From Pegea sp. RAD2-039 (taxonomy: Eukaryota > Chordata > Thaliacea > Salpida > Salpidae): DNA of 64,000 nucleotides. Position numbers and translations under genes: made by a program. Positions 57,331-64,000 of the stretch are shown one piece after another. The notes under the pieces were generated by a model, which saw nothing but the letters and a program-made list of their open reading frames with translations, searched no databases and was not told the origin of the DNA. Location of the stretch: the NCBI GenBank assembly GCA_034620365.1, contig JAQGEQ010000043.1, positions 868,001 through 932,000 of the forward strand. Direction: 5' to 3'. Each line of letters begins with the position of its first letter. Position 1 is the stretch's first letter.

Positions 57331-59088
57331 AAAACAAAATATTCACTGTAACAAACGCTTTTTTGTAATGAACTCAATTTTTTTTAGAGAAAGCTGATTT
57401 TTTCTAAGAAAAGCTTTCTACTTTCAGTAAACAACAAAATAATCAAATTTTAAATTCAACCACAAAATATCGAATGATTAATCATAAAACTAAACATTTT
57501 ATTAAAAAATCTAATTTGTTTGTTTACTTCAAATCTCTTTGATATATCAGTAGGATAGAGTTACTATTTAAAGTTTTATTTGAATGCTTTTAAAATATAA
57601 GATTATTTAAAATCGATTTCTACAATAAAATGAAAACGTTTTACAATAAAACAATTTGAATTTTAAAAGACTGATAATTGATTTAAAACTTTTATAATAA
57701 AATAAACTTTCTATTAACTATAAAAAACAAAACTAAATAGATGACTCTCTTAAGTATACAACTATGAAGTTGATAACCTGATTATTGAGTTTAATAAAAC
57801 GATGCAGACAACAAAAGCGTTATACGCCTAAAAAAAACTGTTAATAAGAGTATTTAAGTCTATAGATTTTCTTTTAAATACGCTGATGAAGTAATCATTT
57901 AATGTATATTTAGTTATGAAAAGATTAAAGATCTATATAATTTAACAAAAAAATCATTCGAAAAAAATAAGCGACAAACTTTTAATTGTAAAAACTATAA
58001 GCTATCGGGGCTAGGTTAAAGTTAAATATAAATTTAGATATTAAAGATATTTTAATCTGCTAATAAATTTCGAATTATCTTCATAATCAATTTTTAAGAG
58101 ACTTCACCTGTTTCATTTAGGTTATATGCGTGAGCAAACTTACTCAGTTGATTATTAAAGTTTAGTGAGATTTTCAAGATAAAAGATTATATATGTTTGC
58201 TGCAAGCTATTTTGTGGTGAATAGGTTTTATAAAGTTAACATACTTGACTTTATAAGAGACTTGATCTACAGATTTTTTATAAGATATAACACCACAAAT
58301 AACAATTTTACCAATTAAATTTTTTTTGATAACTTGGATAATTTTAATGATCAGAATAAATATAATTTTTATTATTTTCGTAATCACCTTTTTTCACAGA
58401 TTTAAGAATGCAGCTCAATATAAAAATTATTTTATTGCTGTAGCCTAACACATTTAGTTTTCGAAGGCATAAATTAATTGAAAAGCTAAGGTTTATATGT
58501 CAACAGGAATTAACTTTCTGACATTTAAAAGTTTATTGATCTAACTTTGAATGTAAATTTCTGGAGCAGTTAATTAAAAGTTTAACCAGTAGTAATTTAA
58601 ATTTTTCAATGTAGTAACACTCAAAAATCGAAGGTTTACAAAGGATTGTAAAAAGACTTCACTTATGCACTAAAAATTGACCTGCCAGTTTTATCATTGA
58701 CTTTTCAATTTTTATTGATTGTTCCAAAATCCCAATTCCAATGGAGTGAAGTAATATAAAACAAAATCAAATTTTATTACAATAGGTTTATTTAAAATTT
58801 AAATAAAAAACTTGTATGAATATAAAACTATCAACGTTGAAATGAAAACACAGCTAATCGTCATAAACACGAATAAACGTAATAAAAAGTACAACTACTA
58901 TTAACAAACTCATATGTTTGTAGCCTAAATCTTAAGTTCTATGAAAGGCTCTTGCATACAAAGTTAACTTATTAAAATAGAATAAACAAAAATAGCTAAT
59001 GATCAATAAATCTTGATAATAGCACATATTAAGATAATAGAGTAAATCAATGATACTTGTAACCAATATTCTTTTAACTATTATTTAA
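57331..59088. other. Intergenic region, nothing recognised
   Basis: AT-rich spacer between the LINE fragment and the calmodulin-like gene's 3' end. No exon or repeat family is recognised. Confidence 0.5.
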
Positions 59089-59927
59089 CTACTTATTAAT
59101 TAAATAACTTTTTCCTTTTTGTGTATTCATAATCATTTTGAACTCTTCATAGTCAATTTTTCCATCATTGTCTTTGTCAGCTTCTTTCATCATAAGATCT
59201 ATCTCATTCTCAGTCAAATCTTCGCCTAAATCTCTCATTGCTCTCTGCAGGTCTTTACGGTCAATAAATCCTTTGTTGTTACGATCAAATACCTGTTAAA
59301 TGAAATGTTTAGCTTATTTCTAAGGAATCAGCATTTTAAGGGTTGATAAAAAAATGTTTCAGCTTTAAACTAAAGAAAAATAAACTTATATAAAAAGTCA
59401 TTTTATCCTTAAATGTCAAATATTTTGGTACTCGTTAAAGTGGCTAGAAAAGCATTTACTGTTTGTTTACTGCTTAATTTTGTTTAAATATTAAAGCATT
59501 TCATTCTAATAATTTGATTCATCTGAAATTTCTTAGAATTTTGTAAACAAGGAAATCTAATTATGGTAATCAGCAGAAAAAGATTTTATAGATACCAAAT
59601 ACTCATTCCAAAGTTTTATTTTTAACATATTACCTGAAAGACTGTCAATAGAATTTCTCCTTCTTCAAAAGAATCATTCTCAAAATTTTCTTGAGACATG
59701 ATATTTACAAACTCATCAAAATCAATTTTGTTGTTGCCATCTAAATCAGCTAGCTTAATCATCTGTTGAAGTTCTTTCACATATACTTTATAACCTAAAG
59801 CCTTCATTACGTATCCTAGTTCTTCTGCTTCAATACTCCCGTCAAGATTTCGATCAAAGTATGAAAAAGCAGTTTTCATTTCTTCAACTGTTAAATTTTT
59901 GTTTGATTTAGATCTGCTACAGCTCAT
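59089..59927 (-). CDS. Calmodulin-like EF-hand protein (four EF hands)
   Basis: Two exons, 59634-59927 and 59089-59292, join in phase to give 165 residues. Four EF hands: DRNLDGSIEAEE (complete ligand set), DLDGNNKIDFDE (Asn at the usual Gly position 6), DRNNKGFIDRKD (degenerate: Lys at position 5 and Asp instead of Glu at position 12), and DKDNDGKIDYEE (complete). Between hands 2 and 3 lies an acidic linker (NFENDSFEEGEILLTVFQVF) like the central helix of calmodulin/troponin C. It is too divergent to be calmodulin itself and lacks centrin hallmarks. Troponin C or a calmodulin-like sensor are the alternatives. The N terminus has an extra basic stretch (MSCSRSKSNKN). I infer a calcium sensor with three working sites. 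Confidence 0.93.
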
Positions 59928-62130
59928 TCTGTTTAGCTTTCTTCACTTCTGCAAAGAACAACTTGTTTTTGTAAGCTTTGTTTTCATTTTTTTATCTATG
60001 CGTAAAAGGAGATTTAAATTAAAACATTTATAAAATAATTTTTATCGATTGATCGATTGTTTAATGTTATCTTAGGCATTCTATCTATTGCTTAACATTT
60101 TAAATTGCTAAATTGTCGACCCAAAATAAAATTTATTTTTATTGTAAAATTACTCTTAACATTATTAGTTTTTTCAAACTATTAGTGGGAGTGGCAGAAG
60201 TGAATAAGTGATATATAAATACATTCCAATCAATAAATATAATCTATCGTGTCTTCGTTGACTGTCTACAACCTTTAACTATTTATATCCTCCAAGTTCA
60301 CGAAAACCTATATATCTAGCTGTGTGGATAAAATACATTTACTTAATTTATACAGATAAAAATCTTAATAAATAAACAATTAGTTGATGTACATGTCTGG
60401 TCACATTAAAAATTTAATTTAAGCTAACTTCCATCTAATCATCTAAGCAACTATAAAAACTGCAACTACAAAGTAAAATCTTTAAGGCAATCCATACTAT
60501 TAAATAATTCTTCATTGTCAAAATTAACTTTTCAGTAATTTAATCAAGTAGATTTTAGATTTGTGAAATAAAATCGATATGTTGTGCTTTCAAACAAGCT
60601 TAGCAACCTTATAATAAAACTTTTGAAAATAGGTATCTTTTGTAAACAAATCTGACTATAAGTTAGACTAATTATAACTTTCCTTTAAAACATTTATGAA
60701 TGAAAAAAAGTTCGTTTTAATTTAATTAAACTTTATTTAAACTTTCTAGAACGAAATACTTAAACATGTTTCACAATGATTGAAAACATGATTTGGATAC
60801 GTCTTTAAACAAGTTTTAATTTTATTCAGCTAAACGTAAACTAAACCAAAGCACTATGTGCTAGCGCCATCGGTTTGTACGGTTCAAGAAAGCATTACAA
60901 ACATCAAGTGAATTAAATTAAAAGAAATTTGTAAATCTTACCTAATATCGATTTCACAAGTTGTATTACTAAATCAACTTATTATCTCATTCTATTTATA
61001 CCGTCTTTGCTGAATTTTGTCTGAATTCTTATTAATGAAGCAGCATATGACAAATTTTGTTTTTCAAACAAAAGCTTAATAAAATTTTTTTTATTTCAAT
61101 CAGTATGATACAACCAAGATGATATAAATAGAGTTTCAACAATCTGAATTGAAAGAAAAACTCTTTGTTGTACTTAGATACAAGAATGGTACATATATAC
61201 AAGTACATGTATACAAGTAACTTCGTGAGCTTAGTAGAAACCATGTACTAAAAAATGGTGATTCATGTTTAGTTGAATGATAAAAATATGATTTTTTCAA
61301 AGTATTTTTGATCGAGAAATAATGTTTGCACCATTTGCGGCATATTGAATTAGTAAATGAAAATTAAATCACAAAATAAAAATAGTAAAACTAACGACCT
61401 AAATTAATGCAAAGTTTTGAAGTGTTTTAGATTGATAATTAAAAAATATTGATTTTATGTTCAAATATTGTTTAAATTTCTCTTATTTGACATCAAAAGA
61501 ATTTATATACGTCTTGTAAACTCTTTTTTGAGTTTCTCTAAGTGTAAGGTAAAAAATGGTTTATTTACAAGTACATACAGTATTATAAAAATGTTAAATT
61601 ATGAATACCGTAACTACTCGTCTACAACGAATGTAACCATGTGGTTGCTTTTTTGTTAAAATGCATTATTACGTCATTTTAGAAGTTATTCATATTCATC
61701 AGCTAGACTGTAATAGAAAATAATTACTAAAATAATAATTTATTAAAATAGCCAGTGGTTATAAAAAGTTTGTCTTTGGTTACTTATTTATATTTTCAAA
61801 CAAAACTTTTAAATATGACTTTCTAATATTTTTTCTATGACTATTACTCAATACATATATTAGTTTTTTTTTACTTTTTTTCACACAGCATATTATAGTG
61901 ATTTTTATAATGATTTTATATATTTAGTTTGCTATAAACTTGACTCTATGATTTTACTACTTTTATTGAGCATCATTTATTTATGAGTGAAGTTATATAA
62001 TATGATAGATGAATGATATTCTGATTGCTACATACTTGTTATGCAGTAATTAATTATCAATTAGCATTTTGGTGATTACACTCTTTTGTAATAGAAAACC
62101 GAAGAAATAAACTTTAAGTTTACTATAAGG
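59928..62130. other. Divergent intergenic region between the calmodulin-like gene and MORN5
   Basis: About 2.2 kb containing both promoters. No exon is recognised. A short GC-richer patch at about 60850-60890 is unexplained. I looked for an X-box near the MORN5 start and saw none. Confidence 0.5.
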
Positions 62131-63403
62131 ATGAATCAAGGAGTATATGTGTCAGCAAAAAAACTGACAGTTGAAAAAGCTGCTCACGCATATGCATCGT
62201 ATATCGGTCATCTTAAGAATGGTAGGATGGAAAAATATGGTGATTACCTCTTCGACGACGGCGCTGTTTATCACGGAGAATTTTTAGATGGAATGTTTCA
62301 CGGAAACGGTTTGTACTTACCTATTATTAATTTTATCATCCTTACTTCAGCACTAATTTATTCTATCAAGATTATATATCAAAATAAATGCTATCTAATT
62401 GAAAGAAATCCAAATCTAATCAAATTTGCGAAACTTTATCTTATTTTACACAGGTGTTGTGGTTTTTCCAAAAGGTCAAAATTTTGTAGGTCTGTGGAAT
62501 AAAGGGAAACTTGCTCATGGTTTTTTTCAAAGTGAGGATGGGCTTGCTTTTGACTGTAATGATGATCCTCTAACAGGTTGGCGCTATCTTAATCCGATCT
62601 GGGATCGTAGATTTAGCCCTGTAAGATTCAATTAAAAAGATGCTTTTGAAATATCTGATGCTGTGTTTGGAAAAAGTTTAATTGATAAAATAATGAACTA
62701 TTTTACAATTTAGCAATTATTTATAAACTTCCAAATAAAAGTCTTTAAATCGAAATATAATTGTAGGAAATCACTCACGGCCTTCGGTCAGTGGAAACTA
62801 CCATGAAAGTAGCAAACTGTAATGAAAAAGGAAAGGCTATTTATGAAATTCCACCGGATTGTTTTGATACTGGAGACGGATTTTATGATGCAAAGTCTAA
62901 AACTGTTTACAAATACTTAGAACATTTGTCTGATGGAGTTGAAGGTTTATTACTTTCAAATTTCTGGTTACTAGCTGTTAATTAATCTATTAAACAAATT
63001 ATTAAATGTGCTGACTTATCAATCGAAACGTCTGCTTATACGTAATGCTATGTTAGTTTGGCATCTAATAAAGATGTTTTTTGATAAATATGCAAGTATC
63101 AGATTTATTTTTTTTTATGCTGCAGCAAATGACTCTGATAAATGGAGTTTCTTGCGATATGTAACTGCAGAAGAAGAAAGTTGGATTGTTGCAAAATGTC
63201 GAAAAGAAAGCGAAAAACCAATTGGTTATCGTAAATTTAAAAATGTGCTCAGCCAAGATTTATCTAAAGTAGTAGCAGCGCAAGCAATGAGTAAACAAGA
63301 GACATTCAAAAAGAAATCGATGAAACTCAGTGAAATTCCACTGTTATATAAAGAAAAGACGGAAACCCCTTTGTGTAGTCTTTCAAGCAAATGGTCATGC
63401 TAA
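62131..63403 (+). CDS. MORN5: MORN repeat-containing protein 5-like
   Basis: MORN5 proteins are found in sperm flagella and ciliated tissues; their exact role is unknown. Four exons join in phase: 62131-62308, 62454-62620, 62767-62944 and 63126-63403, giving 266 residues. MORN repeats occupy about residues 24-95: YIGHLKNGRMEKYGDYLF, YHGEFLDGMFHGNGVVVFPK and FVGLWNKGKLAHG. The family-specific region follows: WDRRFSPEITHGL, IPPDCFDTGDGFYDAKS and EESWIVAKCRKE, matching the C-terminal half of vertebrate MORN5. The protein is about 100 residues longer than human MORN5: it adds some 22 residues before the first repeat, a Trp-containing insert near WSFLRYVTAEEE and about 65 residues after the CRKE end point (LSQDLSKVVAAQAM and on). 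The start codon is the first ATG in the frame. Confidence 0.9.
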
Positions 63404-64000
63404 TTTCGTATGTTTGAAAAATTACTTTGCAGTCAGCTTAAGAAAAAAAAATCATTCTTATAATTTCACTTGGTACTTGAATATATTTTCTAATATAACT
63501 TTTCAATAGTAGAAGTAACTATAAATTGATAAGTACTTTTGTCTGTATATATACTGTTAACTATTTAATTAAACTGACTATAATGTTTATTCAATGATTA
63601 AATTACCTGAATAAAAAGAAGTTATACAATTGTACTTCTAAGGTACTATAAAAAAGTTTTTTATAAAACACTTTGACTTCACTGATAAGACCAAATGGTT
63701 ATGTAATAAATAATTCATAATACATTCAAAAACGACGCAAAATTTTTTAAAGATTAACTTTAATAATTGTAATAACTGATTAACTTGAAAAATTTAACAT
63801 CATTTGCATCGAGATAAATGTTTTTATTTTTTTCAAACGGCTTGTATATATCAATGTTATTTGGGACTTGCTTGTTGCTTGATTAAATCTTGTTTGAGGC
63901 ACGTTTGTCTCAATCTTTTTATTGAAGTATTTGCTTTCAACAGAAACTCCTCATTCTTGACAAGTGAACACACTATAAAAATGATATAGCCAGAAAACAA
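63404..64000. other. Sequence downstream of MORN5
   Basis: AT-rich; probably the MORN5 3' UTR and spacer. A short open frame at 63804-63989 has no family resemblance and is not called. Confidence 0.5.

Overview
The window is nuclear DNA from an animal. It is strongly AT-rich. Most genes are broken by short GT-AG introns, mostly about 50 to 500 bases with a few over 1 kb. TAA and TAG clearly act as stops, and TGA is read as a stop at the inferred end of ASXL, so the standard code fits. The gene set (kinesin-2, intraflagellar transport, ASXL Polycomb cofactor, a six-cadherin-repeat protocadherin with the delta-type CWMP cytoplasmic motif, cathepsin H, axonemal DRC1 and MORN5) points to a ciliated metazoan, most likely an invertebrate bilaterian. 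I cannot name the phylum from this sequence alone. All exon models were built by hand from frame, phase and splice-site agreement, with family matches made from memory.

Layout: 1-2614 (minus) is the 5' part of kinesin-2 motor gene KIF3B, running off the left edge. 3921-5879 (plus) is intronless TTC30/IFT70, head to head with KIF3B. 8052-18460 (minus) is a 21- or 22-exon ASXL (Additional sex combs-like) gene with a clear DEUBAD domain but no HARE-HTH or PHD exon that I could find; one exon is a CpG-dense island. 18461-23721 is a long gap holding one odd GC-richer patch. 23722-33182 (minus) is an 18-exon protocadherin whose third coding exon carries a 61-base tandem duplication that breaks the frame. 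36572-37428 (plus) is a small secreted cysteine-rich protein that looks like a cystine-knot ligand. 40537-41553 (minus) is an intronless orphan seven-helix receptor. 43145-47857 (minus) is DRC1 in 16 exons. 49390-51070 is a decayed LINE. 52292-54984 (plus) is cathepsin H in nine exons. 56401-57330 is a second LINE fragment of a different type. 59089-59927 (minus) is a two-exon calmodulin-like protein. 62131-63403 (plus) is a MORN5-like gene in four exons.

Four of the nine genes serve cilia: the anterograde motor (KIF3B), an IFT-B cargo-adaptor subunit (IFT70), the nexin-dynein regulatory complex scaffold (DRC1) and a sperm/axoneme MORN protein (MORN5). KIF3B and IFT70 share one 1.3 kb divergent intergenic region. 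X-box-like (RFX) sites can be seen upstream of three of the four. The secreted cysteine-rich protein and the orphan receptor are the least explained genes and the best candidates for something new.
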